Positions 45,058-56,497 of a DNA stretch of 64,000 nt are shown here, piece by piece (position 1 is the stretch's first letter; each line of letters begins with the position of its first letter). Source of the stretch: Methanothermus fervidus DSM 2088 (GTDB lineage: Archaea; Methanobacteriota; Methanobacteria; DSM-2088; Methanothermaceae); the NCBI GenBank assembly GCA_000166095.1, contig CP002278.1:528001-592000 (forward strand). The letters are read 5' to 3'. Under the pieces are notes generated by a model. It did not search any database, was not told the origin of the DNA, and was given only the letters and a program-made list of their open reading frames with translations. A program made the translations under genes and the position numbers.

Positions 45058-46354
45058 AAAAAGAACACATTACTCTGATGAAATTACGCCTGACATGGAT
45101 GGAAAAAAAGTATCATTGGTAGGTTGGGTACATGAAATAAGAGACTTGGGAGGTATTGTATTTTTACTTTTAAGAGATAGAGAGGGAATAATTCAAGTTA
45201 CTGCACCAAGTAAAAAAGTGGATAAAGAATTAATGGATAAAATGAGAAAATCTGGAAAGGAATCTGTTATATTTGTGGAAGGCACTGTAAAAGAATCTTC
45301 AAAAGCTCCAAATAATGTTGAGATTATACCAACAAATTTTGAAATAATAAATAAATCAAAACAGCCACTTCCGCTTGACACAACAGGGAAAGTAAAGGCA
45401 GAATTGGATACCAGGTTAGATGCTAGATTTTTAGATTTAAGAAAATTAAATGTAAATGCAATATTTAAAATAAGAAACAAAATGCTTAATTCTGTAAGAA
45501 AATTTTTTGAAGAAAATGGATTTATAGAAATTAATACACCAAAACTTGTTGCTTCTGCAACAGAAGGTGGAACAGCCTTATTCCCAGTTACATATTTTGA
45601 AAGAGAGGCTTTTTTAGGGCAAAGTCCTCAACTTTACAAACAGATGATGATGGCTGCAGGTTTTGAAAAAGTTTATGAGATTGGACCAATTTTTAGGGCA
45701 GAAGAACATGATACATTAAGACATTTGAATGAAGCTATATCTATAGATATTGAAGTTTCATTTGCTAATCATGAAGATGTCATGAAGATTCTTGAAAATC
45801 TCATTGTTAGGGTTATTGAAGATCTAAACAAAAGTTGTAAAAAAGAATTAAAAATATTAAATAAAAAATTAGAGGTTCCTGAAACTCCATTTGAGAGAAT
45901 AACATATGATGAAGTAATTGAAATTGTAAATTCTAAGGGAGTAGTACTGGAATATGGAGAAGATCTATCAAGGGCTGCTGAAAAGGCCCTTGGTGAAGAA
46001 ATGGATAATTATTACTTTATTATAGATTGGCCAACCTCAATAAAACCATTCTATGTTATGCCAAATGAAAAAAATCCAGAGAAATGTTATGCATTTGACT
46101 TGATGTATAAAGATTTAGAGATATCTTCAGGAGCTATGAGAATTCATGATCATGATTTATTAGTAAAAAGAATTAAGGAACAAGACCTAAATCCTGAATC
46201 CTTTAAATATTATTTAGATGCATTTAAGTATGGAATGCCACCACATGCTGGTTGGGGTCTCGGAGCTGAAAGATTTATGATGGCATTAACAGGTGTAAAA
46301 AATATACGTGAAACTATTTTGTTTCCAAGAGATAGAAGAAGATTAACTCCGTGA
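45038..46354 (+). CDS. aspS: Aspartyl-tRNA synthetase, archaeal type
   Basis: 438-aa class II enzyme: an N-terminal OB fold for the anticodon ([23 protein letters not shown]), then class II motif 1 region [14 protein letters not shown], motif 2 [14 protein letters not shown] and motif 3 [12 protein letters not shown]. Archaeal enzymes of this type may also charge tRNA-Asn. GTG 45038 has AGAGGTG at a good distance; ATG 45044 is the alternative. Confidence 0.94.
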   Translation: MSMINVKKRTHYSDEITPDMDGKKVSLVGWVHEIRDLGGIVFLLLRDREGIIQVTAPSKKVDKELMDKMRKSGKESVIFVEGTVKESSKAPNNVEIIPTNFEIINKSKQPLPLDTTGKVKAELDTRLDARFLDLRKLNVNAIFKIRNKMLNSVRKFFEENGFIEINTPKLVASATEGGTALFPVTYFEREAFLGQSPQLYKQMMMAAGFEKVYEIGPIFRAEEHDTLRHLNEAISIDIEVSFANHEDVMKILENLIVRVIEDLNKSCKKELKILNKKLEVPETPFERITYDEVIEIVNSKGVVLEYGEDLSRAAEKALGEEMDNYYFIIDWPTSIKPFYVMPNEKNPEKCYAFDLMYKDLEISSGAMRIHDHDLLVKRIKEQDLNPESFKYYLDAFKYGMPPHAGWGLGAERFMMALTGVKNIRETILFPRDRRRLTP

Positions 46355-46360
46355 TTTTTG

Positions 46361-46990
46361 ATGATGGGTGCATCAACAAAACAAGGTTATGAAATTGCAA
46401 AAAAAAGTCGTAAGATAGTGAGATTACTTATTGAAGATAAAATAAAAAATTTTTCTAAAGAGGAAAGAAAAATAATTGAGAGGGTTGTCCACTCTACAGC
46501 TGATTTAGATTTCGCTGAGTTAATCGAAATTCATCCAAATTTTGTAAATAAAAGTTTGGAAGCTTTAAATAATAATGAAGATATTTTTGTAGATGTAAAA
46601 ATGGTTAAGGTTGGAATAAATAAATACCCTGGGAATATATTATGTTATATCGATGATAAAGACGTAATCAAATTAGCTAAGAAAAAACAAATAACAAGAG
46701 CTGCAGCATCTGTTGAACATCTTGTGAATACAAATTTTAATGGAATTGTTGTTATAGGTAACTCCCCAACTGCATTATACAAAATAATTGAATTTCATAA
46801 AAAGAATAAATTAAAAGTTAAGAGTGTAATTGGTGTACCAGTTGGATTTGTATCTGCAGAAGAAGCAAAAGAAATGTTAAAAGATTCAGGTATTCCTTAT
46901 TTAATAACTAGAGGTCCAAAAGGAGGTACATCTGTAGCTGTAGCTGCAATAAATTCACTTATAAATATGAGGGATAAAAATGAATTCTAA
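46361..46990 (+). CDS. cbiC: Cobalt-precorrin-8 methylmutase
   Basis: 209 aa; moves the C-11 methyl to C-12 of cobalt-precorrin-8 to give cobyrinate in B12 synthesis, needed for the corrinoid of the methyltransferase Mtr. Family motifs: [14 protein letters not shown] (catalytic His), [33 protein letters not shown] and [13 protein letters not shown]. Starts at ATG 46361 or 46364. Overlaps hemL by 11 bases. Confidence 0.93.
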   Translation: MMGASTKQGYEIAKKSRKIVRLLIEDKIKNFSKEERKIIERVVHSTADLDFAELIEIHPNFVNKSLEALNNNEDIFVDVKMVKVGINKYPGNILCYIDDKDVIKLAKKKQITRAAASVEHLVNTNFNGIVVIGNSPTALYKIIEFHKKNKLKVKSVIGVPVGFVSAEEAKEMLKDSGIPYLITRGPKGGTSVAVAAINSLINMRDKNEF

Positions 46991-48236
46991 AAAATTATTT
47001 GAAGAAGCTAAAAAATTTATGCCTGGTGGTGTTAATTCCCCAGTGAGAGCTTTTGAACCTTATCCATTTTTTGTTGAAAGAGGTAGAGGATGTTTTATTT
47101 ATGACATCGATGGAAATTCATATATTGATTATTGTTTAGCATATGGACCATTAATACTTGGACATGCTCATCCTTCGGTTGTGGCTGCTGTATATAAACA
47201 AGCTGAAAAAGGAACAACTTATGGGACACCGACAGAAAAAGAATTAAAACTTGCAAAATTTGTTGTAGATAAAGTTCCATGTGCAGAAATGGTTAGATTT
47301 GTTAATTCAGGTACTGAGGCAACTATGAGTGCTATAAGATTGGCAAGAGCATTTACAGGCAAAGAGAAAATTGTAAAATTTGAAGGTGCATACCATGGTG
47401 CACATGATTATGTTTTAGTTAAACCTGGTTCTGGTGCTACGACATTGCCAGATTCAGTAGGTATTCCAAAAGAAACAACCAAAAATACAATATTGTGTAC
47501 ATACAATGATGAAGAATCTGTAATAAATGCCATTGAAAATCATGATGTAGCTGCAGTTCTTGTTGAACCTGTTATGGGAAATATAGGATGTATAAAGCCA
47601 AAAAAAGGTTATTTAAAATTTTTAAGAAAAATAACAAAAGAAAATGATATATTATTAATATTTGATGAAGTGATAACAGGGTTTAGATTGGCTGAAGGTG
47701 GAGCACAAGAATATTATGGTGTGACACCTGATTTAGTAACTTTAGGCAAAGTCTTAGGTGGGGGACTCCCAATAGGTGCACTAGCAGGGAAAAAAGAAAT
47801 TATGGAAAATATAGCGCCTAGTGGGGATGTATATCAGGCAGGAACATTTAATGGTAATCCAATGACAATGTCTGCTGGATTAGCAACTCTTAAACATTTA
47901 GATAAAAAATTTTACAAGGAGCTGAATAAAAAAGGTAAATATCTTACAGAAGGAATAAATGACATAGTTGAAGATGTAGGTATTGGATACCTATCATCTG
48001 TTGGATCAATGTTTCAAATTTATTTCACTGAGGGAAAAGTACTTAATCATGAAGATGCTAAAAAATCAAATGTGAAAGTTTTTAATAAATATTTCAAAAC
48101 ATTGTTGAAGGAAGGAGTTTTTGTTCCACCGTCACAATTTGAGTGTTGTTTTATATCTGATGCTCATGACTACAAAATTCTTGATAATACACTTGAAAAA
48201 ATTGAGACTTCTCTTAAAAAATTAAAAAATGAATAA
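46980..48236 (+). CDS. hemL: Glutamate-1-semialdehyde 2,1-aminomutase
   Basis: 418-aa PLP enzyme that makes 5-aminolevulinate, the tetrapyrrole precursor for F430 and cobamide. [12 protein letters not shown] at the N-terminus, [17 protein letters not shown], the metal-free cofactor aspartate FDEVITGFR, and the PLP lysine in [15 protein letters not shown]. Linked with cbiC, so tetrapyrrole genes cluster here. Confidence 0.95.
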   Translation: MNSKKLFEEAKKFMPGGVNSPVRAFEPYPFFVERGRGCFIYDIDGNSYIDYCLAYGPLILGHAHPSVVAAVYKQAEKGTTYGTPTEKELKLAKFVVDKVPCAEMVRFVNSGTEATMSAIRLARAFTGKEKIVKFEGAYHGAHDYVLVKPGSGATTLPDSVGIPKETTKNTILCTYNDEESVINAIENHDVAAVLVEPVMGNIGCIKPKKGYLKFLRKITKENDILLIFDEVITGFRLAEGGAQEYYGVTPDLVTLGKVLGGGLPIGALAGKKEIMENIAPSGDVYQAGTFNGNPMTMSAGLATLKHLDKKFYKELNKKGKYLTEGINDIVEDVGIGYLSSVGSMFQIYFTEGKVLNHEDAKKSNVKVFNKYFKTLLKEGVFVPPSQFECCFISDAHDYKILDNTLEKIETSLKKLKNE

Positions 48237-48948
48237 CATGGTTTCAATAGCTATTGGTGTTGGAAAAAATAAAAATGTAGAAAAAGCAGTTAAAAATGTA
48301 AATTTTGATGTTTTATTAGCCCATTCTGAAGATGAGCTAATTGAAATGATAGAAAATAATGAAGCCGATGCTTATGTAAGAGGTTCTTTATCTTCATCAA
48401 TAATTCTCAAACTTAGAAAAATGGGTGAAATTCATAGAGCATCCCTAATAGAAACAAATGGAAAAAGATTCTTTTTAACACCAGTGGGGATCGATGAAGG
48501 TAGAACTCTCAAAGAAAAGCTTAAAATAATTAAAAAATGTTATAATTTTTTTAAAAAAATAAATTTAAAACCTAAGATAGCTATACTTTCAGGTGGTCGT
48601 AAGGAAGATGTGGGAAGGTCAATAGAAGTTGATAAATCCATAGAGGAAGGTGAAAAATTAGAAAAACTTGCAAAAGATATGGGTGCCAAACATTACTATA
48701 TATTAATAGAGAAGGCAATAAAAGATGGATGTAATCTTGTCGTTGCACCAAATGGTATTTGTGGAAATTTAATTTTTAGGTCTTTAGTGTTAGTAGGTTC
48801 AGCTAAAAGTTATGGGGCAATTTCTTTGGGAATAGATCCAATATTTATAGATACATCAAGATCTCAAACTGTAGAAGGATATATGAGAGCTCTAAAATTT
48901 GCAAAATATCTTGCAACAAAATTTAAAAAGGAAGGACAATGTCATTAA
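48229..48948 (+). CDS. mtxX: MtxX, methanogenesis marker protein 4
   Basis: 239 aa. Methanogen-specific relative of phosphotransacetylase-like proteins: [17 protein letters not shown] start, [23 protein letters not shown] and [25 protein letters not shown]. MtxX has been proposed to relate to methyltransferase genes but its biochemical role is unknown. The start is ATG 48229 or 48238; neither has a good ribosome site, and it overlaps hemL. Confidence 0.9.
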   Translation: MNNMVSIAIGVGKNKNVEKAVKNVNFDVLLAHSEDELIEMIENNEADAYVRGSLSSSIILKLRKMGEIHRASLIETNGKRFFLTPVGIDEGRTLKEKLKIIKKCYNFFKKINLKPKIAILSGGRKEDVGRSIEVDKSIEEGEKLEKLAKDMGAKHYYILIEKAIKDGCNLVVAPNGICGNLIFRSLVLVGSAKSYGAISLGIDPIFIDTSRSQTVEGYMRALKFAKYLATKFKKEGQCH

Positions 48949-49706
48949 CAAAACCTATTTATAAACTTTATGAATGGCACTTAAAAAGAAATTTAGACAA
49001 AAACAAAATACCGAAGCATGTGGCTATAATTATGGATGGTAACAGACGATATGCTAGATTAATAGGTAGTAAAGATCCAACAATTGGTCACAAGAAGGGT
49101 GTTAAAACATTGGAAAAACTACTTGATTGGTGTATAGAACTTGGAATAAAGATTGTAACTGTTTATGCTTTTTCAACCGAAAATTTTAAAAGACCAAAAC
49201 ATGAAGTCAAAAAGCTAATGAAACTTTTCGAGGAAAATTTCAAAAGGATAAAAACTGATAAAAAAATTCATAAAAATAAAATAAGAGTAAAAGCTATTGG
49301 AAAATTAGAATTATTACCTAAAAATTTGAGGAAAGCTATAAAAGAAGCAGAAGAAGCTACAAAACATTACAAAGAAAGGTTGTTAAATGTTGCTATTGGT
49401 TATGATGGTCGCCAAGAAATTGTTGATGCAGTGAAAAAAATTGCTAAAAAAGTTAAAGAAGGTAAACTTTCACTAAATGAAATAAACGAAGAGGTTGTTG
49501 ATAAACATCTTTATACAGCGGAAGTAGAGGATCCACAATTAATTATAAGGACTAGTGGAGAAGAAAGATTGAGTGGTTTCTTGCTATGGCAGTCCTCCTA
49601 TTCTGAACTTTATTTCTGTGATAGTTTATGGCCAGAATTCAGGAAGGTAGATTTTTTGAGAGCTATAAGATCATATCAACAAAGAGAAAGAAGATTTGGT
49701 AGGTGA
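48939..49706 (+). CDS. uppS: cis-Prenyltransferase (undecaprenyl-type diphosphate synthase)
   Basis: 255 aa. Makes the long-chain polyprenyl lipid carrier for glycan assembly. Catalytic Asp in [12 protein letters not shown] (about 30-41), the [11 protein letters not shown] block, and the allylic/IPP site [30 protein letters not shown] precedes ATG 48939. Overlaps mtxX by 10 bases. Confidence 0.95.
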   Translation: MSLTKPIYKLYEWHLKRNLDKNKIPKHVAIIMDGNRRYARLIGSKDPTIGHKKGVKTLEKLLDWCIELGIKIVTVYAFSTENFKRPKHEVKKLMKLFEENFKRIKTDKKIHKNKIRVKAIGKLELLPKNLRKAIKEAEEATKHYKERLLNVAIGYDGRQEIVDAVKKIAKKVKEGKLSLNEINEEVVDKHLYTAEVEDPQLIIRTSGEERLSGFLLWQSSYSELYFCDSLWPEFRKVDFLRAIRSYQQRERRFGR

Positions 49707-49711
49707 AAAAA

Positions 49712-50458
49712 TTGATAGACATTCATTGCCATCTTGATTTCAAAAATTTCAATAAGGATCGTGAAGAAGTCATAAATCGTGCAAAAAAGAAATTGACAGC
49801 TGTTATTAATTCTGGAGCATCATATGAAGGTAATAAAAAAACTTTAAAACTTTCTAAAGAATATGAGGGATTCATATACCCAACACTTGGTTTTCATCCA
49901 ACAAATAATGAGCCTATAGATAGAACCATCGAAGAAATAGAGAAAAATGTAGAGTATATAGTTGGTATTGGTGAAGTTGGAATGGACTTTTATCGTGTGG
50001 AAGATCCTGAAGAAAGAAAAAAACAAGAACATATTTTTAAAAAATTTATAGAGCTTTCAAATGAATATGAACTCCCTCTGGTTATTCATGCAAGAGAATG
50101 TGAAGATCGCGTGTTTGAAATAGTTAAGGAACTTAAAGATGATTCAAATGTTGTGTTTCATTGTTATAGTGGAAGTGTAGAGCTTGCTAAAAAAATATTA
50201 GAAGAAGGATATTATATTTCTGTTCCAACTCTTGTATGTTTTTCAAAACATCATCAAAATATTGTAAAAAATTTACCTCTGGAAAAAATTTTAACAGAGA
50301 CTGATAGTCCATTTTTATCCCCTTATAGAGGTAAAAGAAACGAACCATCATTTGTTGAAGAAGCTGTTAAAAAAATAGCTGAACTAAAATCCGTGAGCAT
50401 AGAAAAAGTAGATGAAATAACAGATAGAAATGCTAGAAAAGTTTTTAATATTGGGTGA
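49712..50458 (+). CDS. tatD: TatD family metal-dependent hydrolase
   Basis: 248-aa TIM barrel. Metal ligands: IDIHCHLD (HxH), GIGEVGMDFYR (Glu), PLVIHARE (His), VFHCYSG (His) and TETDSPFL (Asp), the complete TatD set. Likely a DNase acting in DNA repair or turnover. TTG 49712 is preferred because AGGTGA at 49701-49706 is placed for it; GTG 49703 lies inside that site and overlaps the uppS stop. Confidence 0.9.
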   Translation: MIDIHCHLDFKNFNKDREEVINRAKKKLTAVINSGASYEGNKKTLKLSKEYEGFIYPTLGFHPTNNEPIDRTIEEIEKNVEYIVGIGEVGMDFYRVEDPEERKKQEHIFKKFIELSNEYELPLVIHARECEDRVFEIVKELKDDSNVVFHCYSGSVELAKKILEEGYYISVPTLVCFSKHHQNIVKNLPLEKILTETDSPFLSPYRGKRNEPSFVEEAVKKIAELKSVSIEKVDEITDRNARKVFNIG

Positions 50459-50462
50459 TCAC

Positions 50463-51113
50463 TTGAGACCTTATGTGATTCTAAATGCTGCAATGACTCT
50501 TGATGGTAAAATTGCCACTAAAACCTATGACTCTAAAATTTCAGGTGAGGAGGATCTCATCAGAGTCCATAAATTAAGAAAAGAATGTGATGGAATAATG
50601 GTAGGTATAAATACTGTCATTATAGATGATCCAAGATTAACCGTGCATAAAATAAATTCGAAGCCATCTGATAACCCTGTGAGAGTTATTGCTGACAGTA
50701 GAGCAAGAACTCCATTGAATGCAAGAGTATTAAATAATGAAGCACCTACAGTAATCGCTGTTAGCGAGAAAGCTAAAAATGAAAAAGTTGAAAAGCTTAA
50801 AAAAAGAGCAAAAGTGTTAGTACTTGGAAAGGAAAGAGTTGACCTCGTGGCACTAATGGAAAAACTCAAAGACATGGGAATAAATAAATTAATGTTAGAA
50901 GGAGGATCTACATTAAATTTTTCCATGTTATCCAAAGGTTTAGTCGACGAGGTTAGAGTTTGTGTAGCTCCAATGATTGTTGGTGGTAAAGATGCAAAAA
51001 CCTTAGTTGATGGACCTGGCTTTGAAAAAATGGATGAAGCAATAAAATTAAAATTAAAGAAATATTATACACTTGGTAAAGATTTAATTTTAGAATATAA
51101 AGTTATCTATTGA
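50463..51113 (+). CDS. 2,5-diamino-6-(ribosylamino)pyrimidinone 5'-phosphate reductase
   Basis: 216-aa archaeal RibD reductase-domain enzyme that reduces the ribosyl side chain of the riboflavin precursor, with [50 protein letters not shown] and [13 protein letters not shown] are the family blocks. TTG 50463 is the start (GGGTGATCAC before it); earlier in-frame codons would lie inside tatD. Supports flavin and F420 supply together with ribH. Confidence 0.9.
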   Translation: MRPYVILNAAMTLDGKIATKTYDSKISGEEDLIRVHKLRKECDGIMVGINTVIIDDPRLTVHKINSKPSDNPVRVIADSRARTPLNARVLNNEAPTVIAVSEKAKNEKVEKLKKRAKVLVLGKERVDLVALMEKLKDMGINKLMLEGGSTLNFSMLSKGLVDEVRVCVAPMIVGGKDAKTLVDGPGFEKMDEAIKLKLKKYYTLGKDLILEYKVIY

Positions 51114-51753
51114 TTATTCTTTTCGGATATTTATCTAAAGCTTTTTTTGCAATTTTTTTTGGTAATCCTGAGCCTATTGCTAATTTATAAGCAAAATTGT
51201 AATCTATGAGATCTTCAGGTGAATGTGCATCACTGTTAACAACAACGGGAATATCTAACTCCATTGCTATTTTTGCAACATGACCATTTGATAAACAATG
51301 TCCAGCCCTAGAGGTTATTTCAAGTGCCACATCATTTTCTTTGGCTATTTCAGCATCTTCATAGCTTATTAATCCTGGATGTGCTAATATGTCAACTTCA
51401 GGACATTCCACCGCAGCATGGTTTGTGCCCTTTGCAACAGGTTCAACTAAAGATTCTCCATGAACTAATATTATTTCTGCGCCTAAATTTCTGGCTTTAT
51501 TTGCTAATTTTTCTATCACTTCTGGAGGTACATGTGTTATCTCTACACCAGGAATAACTTTAATTTCCCAATTTTCTTCGATGTCATCTACAACTCTAAT
51601 AATATTCTCAACACAATATATATTTGAGTGATCAACATGATCTGTTATTGCAATAGCTTCATGTCCTAAAAATTTTGCGCGACGGGCTATTTCCGAAGGT
51701 ATAAGATCTCCATCACTAAATATACTATGAATATGCAAGTCTATCCTCTTCAT
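51103..51753 (-). CDS. PHP domain metallohydrolase (histidinol phosphatase-like)
   Basis: 216 aa. PHP motifs: [12 protein letters not shown] (HxH), [31 protein letters not shown] and [11 protein letters not shown], the standard trinuclear metal set. In archaea this stand-alone group is annotated as histidinol-phosphatase domain protein; a polynucleotide or phosphoester role is also possible. TAGGAGGG precedes ATG 51753. It is the only minus-strand gene in this stretch, overlapping the reductase by 11 bases. Confidence 0.85.
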   Translation of the reverse strand: MKRIDLHIHSIFSDGDLIPSEIARRAKFLGHEAIAITDHVDHSNIYCVENIIRVVDDIEENWEIKVIPGVEITHVPPEVIEKLANKARNLGAEIILVHGESLVEPVAKGTNHAAVECPEVDILAHPGLISYEDAEIAKENDVALEITSRAGHCLSNGHVAKIAMELDIPVVVNSDAHSPEDLIDYNFAYKLAIGSGLPKKIAKKALDKYPKRIINR

Positions 51754-51780
51754 TTAATTCCCTCCTAAAAAGTGATTAAC

Positions 51781-52608
51781 ATGGTTTCGGTATTTGTCCC
51801 ATCTCATATAACAGGATTTTTCCAAGTGGTAGATCATAATAATCCTCTCAAAAAAGGGTCAAGAGGTGCTGGTATAGTAATAAATAGAGGAGTGACAACT
51901 ACAGTAAAGTCTTCTAATAAGACTAAGATAGATGGTTTGGAGATAATTGCTAAAAAAGTTATTGAAGTAATGAAAAGATATTACAACATTGGAAATATTA
52001 AAGTTAAACATGAGATTGACGTACCTATTGGATGTGGATTAGGAGTTTCAGGTGCATGTGCTTTAGGCACTGCCATTGGAATTGCTAAAGAATTAAAATT
52101 ACCTATAACTCTCAACCAAGCAGCTGATTTCGCACATTTAGCAGAAGTTGAGCTCAAAACAGGTTTGGGGGACGTTATTGCAGAGTTGTCTGGCGGGTTA
52201 GTTATAAGAACTAGAGAAGGTGCTCCTAGTTATGGAAAAATAGATAAAATAATTGTTCCATCACTTTATGTTATAATAAAGGTATTGGATAAGATAAATA
52301 CACCTGCTATTTTAAAAGATAAGTTATATTTAGAAAAAATAAACAAGATTGGGGAAAAAATGTTGAAGAAGATATTGATACAACCTTCACTAAAAAATTT
52401 TCTAAATTTATCTTCTAACTTTTCTAAAAAGATATCTATAGTGACACCTGAAATTAAAGATATAATGGATATTATGAATGAAGAAACAATTGGGTCTTCT
52501 GTAGCAATGTTAGGTAAAACAATATTTGGAATATCTGAAACTCCAGAAACTTCATTAGATGATGTAATAATTGCAAAAATTGATTTTACTGGCGCTAGAA
52601 TCTTATAA
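51781..52608 (+). CDS. Pantoate kinase (GHMP family)
   Basis: 275 aa. Archaeal coenzyme A route: phosphorylates pantoate before condensation with beta-alanine. VPSHITGFFQVVDH, GSRGAGIVINRG and the ATP-binding loop PIGCGLGVSGACALG (about 85-99) with GLGDVIAELSGG are typical of this GHMP subgroup. ATG 51781 has AAGTGAT upstream; GTG 51772 is also in frame. Confidence 0.87.
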   Translation: MVSVFVPSHITGFFQVVDHNNPLKKGSRGAGIVINRGVTTTVKSSNKTKIDGLEIIAKKVIEVMKRYYNIGNIKVKHEIDVPIGCGLGVSGACALGTAIGIAKELKLPITLNQAADFAHLAEVELKTGLGDVIAELSGGLVIRTREGAPSYGKIDKIIVPSLYVIIKVLDKINTPAILKDKLYLEKINKIGEKMLKKILIQPSLKNFLNLSSNFSKKISIVTPEIKDIMDIMNEETIGSSVAMLGKTIFGISETPETSLDDVIIAKIDFTGARIL

Positions 52609-52632
52609 TAATAAATCCTGGGGGCAAATCCT

Positions 52633-53427
52633 ATGATAGGTAAAAAAATTAGGATGGAACGAATATTTGATAGAGAAAGTAAAAAAACTGTTATAGTACC
52701 CATGGACCATGGAGTGTCTCTTGGTCCAATAAAGGGCCTAAAAAACATGCCTAAAATAATAGATGAAGTAGCAAATGGGGGAGCAAATGCTGTATTATTA
52801 CACAAAGGCATGGTTGAAGCTGGTCACAGAGGATATGGAAGAGATATTGGACTTATAGTGCATCTTTCAGCTAGTACTTCTTTAGGACCAGATCCAAACC
52901 ACAAAGTACTTGTAACAACTGTTGAGGAAGCTATAAAGCTTGGAGCTGATGCAGTATCAGTACATGTCAATGTAGGATCTGAAGAGGAAGCAGAAATGTT
53001 AACAAAATTAGGCATGGTTGCTGAAGCATGTAGAGAATGGTCAATGCCATTATTATCTATGATGTATCCTAGAGGCAAAAAAATTGAAAATGAGCACGAT
53101 GTTGAAGTTGTTAAATTAGCTGCTCGTGTTGGAGCTGAATTAGGATCAGATGTTGTAAAAACAAATTATACAGGAGATCCAGATAGCTTCAAAGAAGTTG
53201 TAAAGGGTTGTCCAGTGCCAGTGGTTATTGCAGGAGGACCCAAAGTTGAAACAGAAGAAGAATTTTTAGAAATGGTAAAAGGTGCTATAGAAGCAGGAGC
53301 ATCTGGAGTTGCAATTGGTAGAAATATATTCCAAGCAGAATCTCCTGAAAAGATGACAAAAGCTGTTTCTGCAATAGTACATAAAAACTTTGATGTAGAA
53401 GAAGCATTGGAAATTTTAAAGGAGTAA
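52633..53427 (+). CDS. aroA': 2-Amino-3,7-dideoxy-D-threo-hept-6-ulosonate synthase (AroA')
   Basis: 264-aa class I aldolase-like TIM barrel used by methanogens to enter the shikimate pathway without DAHP: condenses aspartate semialdehyde with a deoxyketo sugar. [37 protein letters not shown] and [10 protein letters not shown] (Schiff-base Lys), [10 protein letters not shown] (phosphate site). Directly followed by aroB'. Confidence 0.93.
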   Translation: MIGKKIRMERIFDRESKKTVIVPMDHGVSLGPIKGLKNMPKIIDEVANGGANAVLLHKGMVEAGHRGYGRDIGLIVHLSASTSLGPDPNHKVLVTTVEEAIKLGADAVSVHVNVGSEEEAEMLTKLGMVAEACREWSMPLLSMMYPRGKKIENEHDVEVVKLAARVGAELGSDVVKTNYTGDPDSFKEVVKGCPVPVVIAGGPKVETEEEFLEMVKGAIEAGASGVAIGRNIFQAESPEKMTKAVSAIVHKNFDVEEALEILKE

Positions 53428-53433
53428 ATGAAA

Positions 53434-54561
53434 ATGAAGTTCATATGGTTACTTTTGCCTAAAGGGGACTGGGAATACAAAAAGAAATTTGTAACAACAG
53501 CCTTAGAATCAGGAATTGATCATATAGTGGACTTTAGTAACGATATCGACAAAATTAAAAAACTTGGTAATATTAAAGTTATATCAAATAGAGAAAATGC
53601 GGACATATTTTTAATTGGTAAAAATGGAGAAGGAAATGGTACATTGTCTGTTCCTAGTGATGCTAAAGAATCTAAAGATATTGCAACTGCTACGAGTTTT
53701 AAGAAAAAGGGAAAAGTTACTGCTGCATATGTAGAGGTAACTAGTAAAAAACATGAAAAATTAGCTAGAAACATTGGGAAAGTTGTGGATTATGTAATAT
53801 TGGTTGGCAAAGATTGGAAGGTAATACCTCTAGAAAATGTAATAGCAGATTTACAGGGTGAAAAAGCAAAAATAATTGCGGCAGTTTCAGACGTTGATGA
53901 AGCAAAAGTGGCATTGGAAACATTGGAACATGGAGCTGATGGTATATTAATACAGCCATCAAAACTATCTGAAATAAAAGAATTTGTAAAAGTGGTTGAA
54001 GACATTGAAGCAAAGAGATATGATCTCAAAACAGCTAAGATAACTAAGATAAAACCTGTGGGATCTGGTGACAGAGTATGTATAGATACGTGTTCATTGA
54101 TGAATATTGGTGAAGGAATGCTTGTTGGATCTTATTCTCATGGATTTTTCTTAGTTCATAGTGAAACTCTTGAAAGTGAATATGTTGAGGCAAGACCTTT
54201 CAGAGTAAATGCAGGGCCAGTGCATGCATATATAATGATGCCTAACCACAAAACCAAATATCTTTCAGAATTAAAAAGTGGCGATGAGGTCTTAATTGTT
54301 GACAGTAAAGGCAATGGAAGAAAAGCTATTGTAGGCAGAGTAAAAATCGAGAAAAGACCTTTATTGCTTATAGAAGCTGAGTGTGAAGGTATGAAAATTG
54401 CAACTTTACTTCAAAATGCAGAAACAATTAGACTTGTAAATGAAAAAGGTAAGCCAGTGTCAGTTTCAGAGTTAAAAGAAGGTGATAAAGTATTAGTTCA
54501 TATAGAAGAAAGCGCCAGACATTTTGGAATGGCTATAAAAGAAAGTATAATTGAGAAATAG
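53434..54561 (+). CDS. aroB': 3-Dehydroquinate synthase, archaeal type II (AroB')
   Basis: 375 aa; NAD-dependent deamination and cyclisation of the AroA' product to 3-dehydroquinate. GDRVCIDTCSLMNIGEGMLVGS, RPFRVNAGPVHAYIMMP and the C-terminal EESARHFGMAIKE are family signatures. ATG 53434 sits nine bases after AAAGGAG; ATG 53428 is also possible. Confidence 0.93.
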   Translation: MKFIWLLLPKGDWEYKKKFVTTALESGIDHIVDFSNDIDKIKKLGNIKVISNRENADIFLIGKNGEGNGTLSVPSDAKESKDIATATSFKKKGKVTAAYVEVTSKKHEKLARNIGKVVDYVILVGKDWKVIPLENVIADLQGEKAKIIAAVSDVDEAKVALETLEHGADGILIQPSKLSEIKEFVKVVEDIEAKRYDLKTAKITKIKPVGSGDRVCIDTCSLMNIGEGMLVGSYSHGFFLVHSETLESEYVEARPFRVNAGPVHAYIMMPNHKTKYLSELKSGDEVLIVDSKGNGRKAIVGRVKIEKRPLLLIEAECEGMKIATLLQNAETIRLVNEKGKPVSVSELKEGDKVLVHIEESARHFGMAIKESIIEK

Positions 54562-54569
54562 GTGATAAG

Positions 54570-55124
54570 TTGAGAACTTTTTTAGCTATTGATCTCGATT
54601 CAGAGTTACATCAAAAAGTAATTGAAATTCAGAAAAAATTAAAGGAAACTAAAGCAGACATAAAATTTGTAACACCTGAAAATTTACATTTTACACTTAA
54701 ATTTTTTGGTAATATTGATGAAAAACAATTAAATGAAATATCAAATATTGTTAAAAAGAGTATAGAAGATTTTCATGAGTTTGAATTGCATCTGAAAGGC
54801 ATTGGAGTTTTTCCAAATAAAAAATATATTCGTGTCATTTGGATTGGTGTAGACAATCCTGAATATTTCATCAAGTTACAGAAAAAATTAGACATTGAAT
54901 TTAATAAAATAGGTTTTGATTTGGAAAGAGATTACGTTCCTCATTTAACCATTGGCAGGGTAAAAACTGCAAGAAATAAAGATAGATTAATCAAAAAAAT
55001 AAATGAATTAGAAAATGTAACTGTAGGTTCGATGAAAGTTAAAGAATTATCTCTCAAAAAAAGTATATTGAGGCCTGAAGGTCCAAAGTACAAAGACTTA
55101 CAAATATTCACTCTTAGTAAGTGA
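54570..55124 (+). CDS. thpR: RNA 2',3'-cyclic phosphodiesterase (2'-5' RNA ligase family)
   Basis: 184 aa with the two HxTx motifs HFTLKFFG (about 44) and HLTIGRV (about 132) of the 2H phosphoesterase fold. TTG 54570 is the start, with AGGTGAT directly before it. Probably acts on tRNA ends, in keeping with the CCA transferase gene that follows four bases later. Confidence 0.92.
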   Translation: MRTFLAIDLDSELHQKVIEIQKKLKETKADIKFVTPENLHFTLKFFGNIDEKQLNEISNIVKKSIEDFHEFELHLKGIGVFPNKKYIRVIWIGVDNPEYFIKLQKKLDIEFNKIGFDLERDYVPHLTIGRVKTARNKDRLIKKINELENVTVGSMKVKELSLKKSILRPEGPKYKDLQIFTLSK

Positions 55125-55128
55125 TACT

Positions 55129-56490
55129 ATGAAGTACAGAGAAATATTGGATGAAATAAAACCTAAAAAGTCTGAAAAGGAAAAAATAGAAACGCTTTGC
55201 AAAACATTAATTGACAATATTAATGACATTGCCAAGAAAGAAAACATACCTGTTGAGGCAACACTTGTAGGTTCTGTTGCAAAAGGCACATGGCTTTCTG
55301 GAAAAGCAGATATAGATATTTTTCTACCATTTCCATTAACTACACCAGAAGATGAACTCAGAGAAAAAGGCTTATATCTAGGACATGAATGCATAAAAAA
55401 AGTTGGGGGAAAAGCTGAAGAAAAATATGCTGCACATCCATATGTTACTGGTCATATACAGGGATATGAAGTTGATTTTGTACCATGTTATAAAATAAAA
55501 GATGCTAATCAACTTAGATCAGCCGTAGATCGAACACTATTACATACAAAATATATACAAGAAAATTTAGATGAAGAGAAGAAAGATGAAGTGTTGTTGC
55601 TAAAAAAATTTATGGAAGGAATTGAAACCTATGGTTCAGAATTTAAAGTTGGTGGTTTTTCAGGTTATTTATGCGAACTTTTAATCCTTTATTATGATTC
55701 ATTTGAAAATGTTTTAAAGGCTGCCAGTAATGAATGGAGACCTGGTTATGTTATAGATATAGAAAATTATGGAACTTCAAGGAAATTTAGAGATCCTTTA
55801 ATAGTTATAGATCCTGTTGATAAAAATAGAAATGTTGCCTCTGCATTAACAATGCAAAAAATGACTGAATTTATAGTTGCAGCTAGAAATTTCCTTGAAA
55901 ATCCAAAAAAAGATTACTTTTACCCTGTGAAACTTAAAGTTTCAAAAGAAGAATTAAAAAAAGAAATTAAAAAAAGAGGAAGTAGGATAGTTGCAGTTAT
56001 CTTTAAACATCCAAAATTACCTGCAGACACACTTTATCCACAATTGAAAAAAACAGAAATGTCCATTAAGAAGCATTTAAACAAAGAAGGATTTAAAGTG
56101 CTTAGAAGTGGACACTGGAGTAATGAAGAAGATTTAGGATTTTTAATATTTGAATTTGAAGTTTGGAGATTACCTAAATATAAAAAACATTTTGGTCCGA
56201 AATTTTGGATAAAAAAACATTATTACAGGTTTTTAAGAAAATATGGTAAAGAAAATGTGTGGGTAGAGAAAGACAGAGTTGTATCAAGAAGGGAAAGGAA
56301 AAATTACAAAGTAGAATCTTATATAAAAGAATTATTAAAAAGTGGAAAAATAAGAGTAGGTAAAGACATTAAAAATTATGTTAGTAAATCCAAGGTAATG
56401 AATGAAACAGAATTCTTAGATTATGTGCCAAAACAATCTTTAGAATTTCTAAAAAAATTTTTAAATCCAGGCATACATTTATGGAGATAG
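55129..56490 (+). CDS. cca: CCA-adding tRNA nucleotidyltransferase, archaeal class I
   Basis: 453 aa, usual length. Adds or repairs the CCA end of tRNA without template. LVGSVAKGTWLSGKADIDIF holds the nucleotidyltransferase Gly-Ser and Asp-x-Asp residues (about 45-64); VDFVPCYKI gives the third Asp; the central and tail domains (FSGYLCELLILYY, HFGPKFWIKKHYY) match archaeal enzymes. Confidence 0.95.
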   Translation: MKYREILDEIKPKKSEKEKIETLCKTLIDNINDIAKKENIPVEATLVGSVAKGTWLSGKADIDIFLPFPLTTPEDELREKGLYLGHECIKKVGGKAEEKYAAHPYVTGHIQGYEVDFVPCYKIKDANQLRSAVDRTLLHTKYIQENLDEEKKDEVLLLKKFMEGIETYGSEFKVGGFSGYLCELLILYYDSFENVLKAASNEWRPGYVIDIENYGTSRKFRDPLIVIDPVDKNRNVASALTMQKMTEFIVAARNFLENPKKDYFYPVKLKVSKEELKKEIKKRGSRIVAVIFKHPKLPADTLYPQLKKTEMSIKKHLNKEGFKVLRSGHWSNEEDLGFLIFEFEVWRLPKYKKHFGPKFWIKKHYYRFLRKYGKENVWVEKDRVVSRRERKNYKVESYIKELLKSGKIRVGKDIKNYVSKSKVMNETEFLDYVPKQSLEFLKKFLNPGIHLWR

Positions 56491-56497
56491 AGGGGCA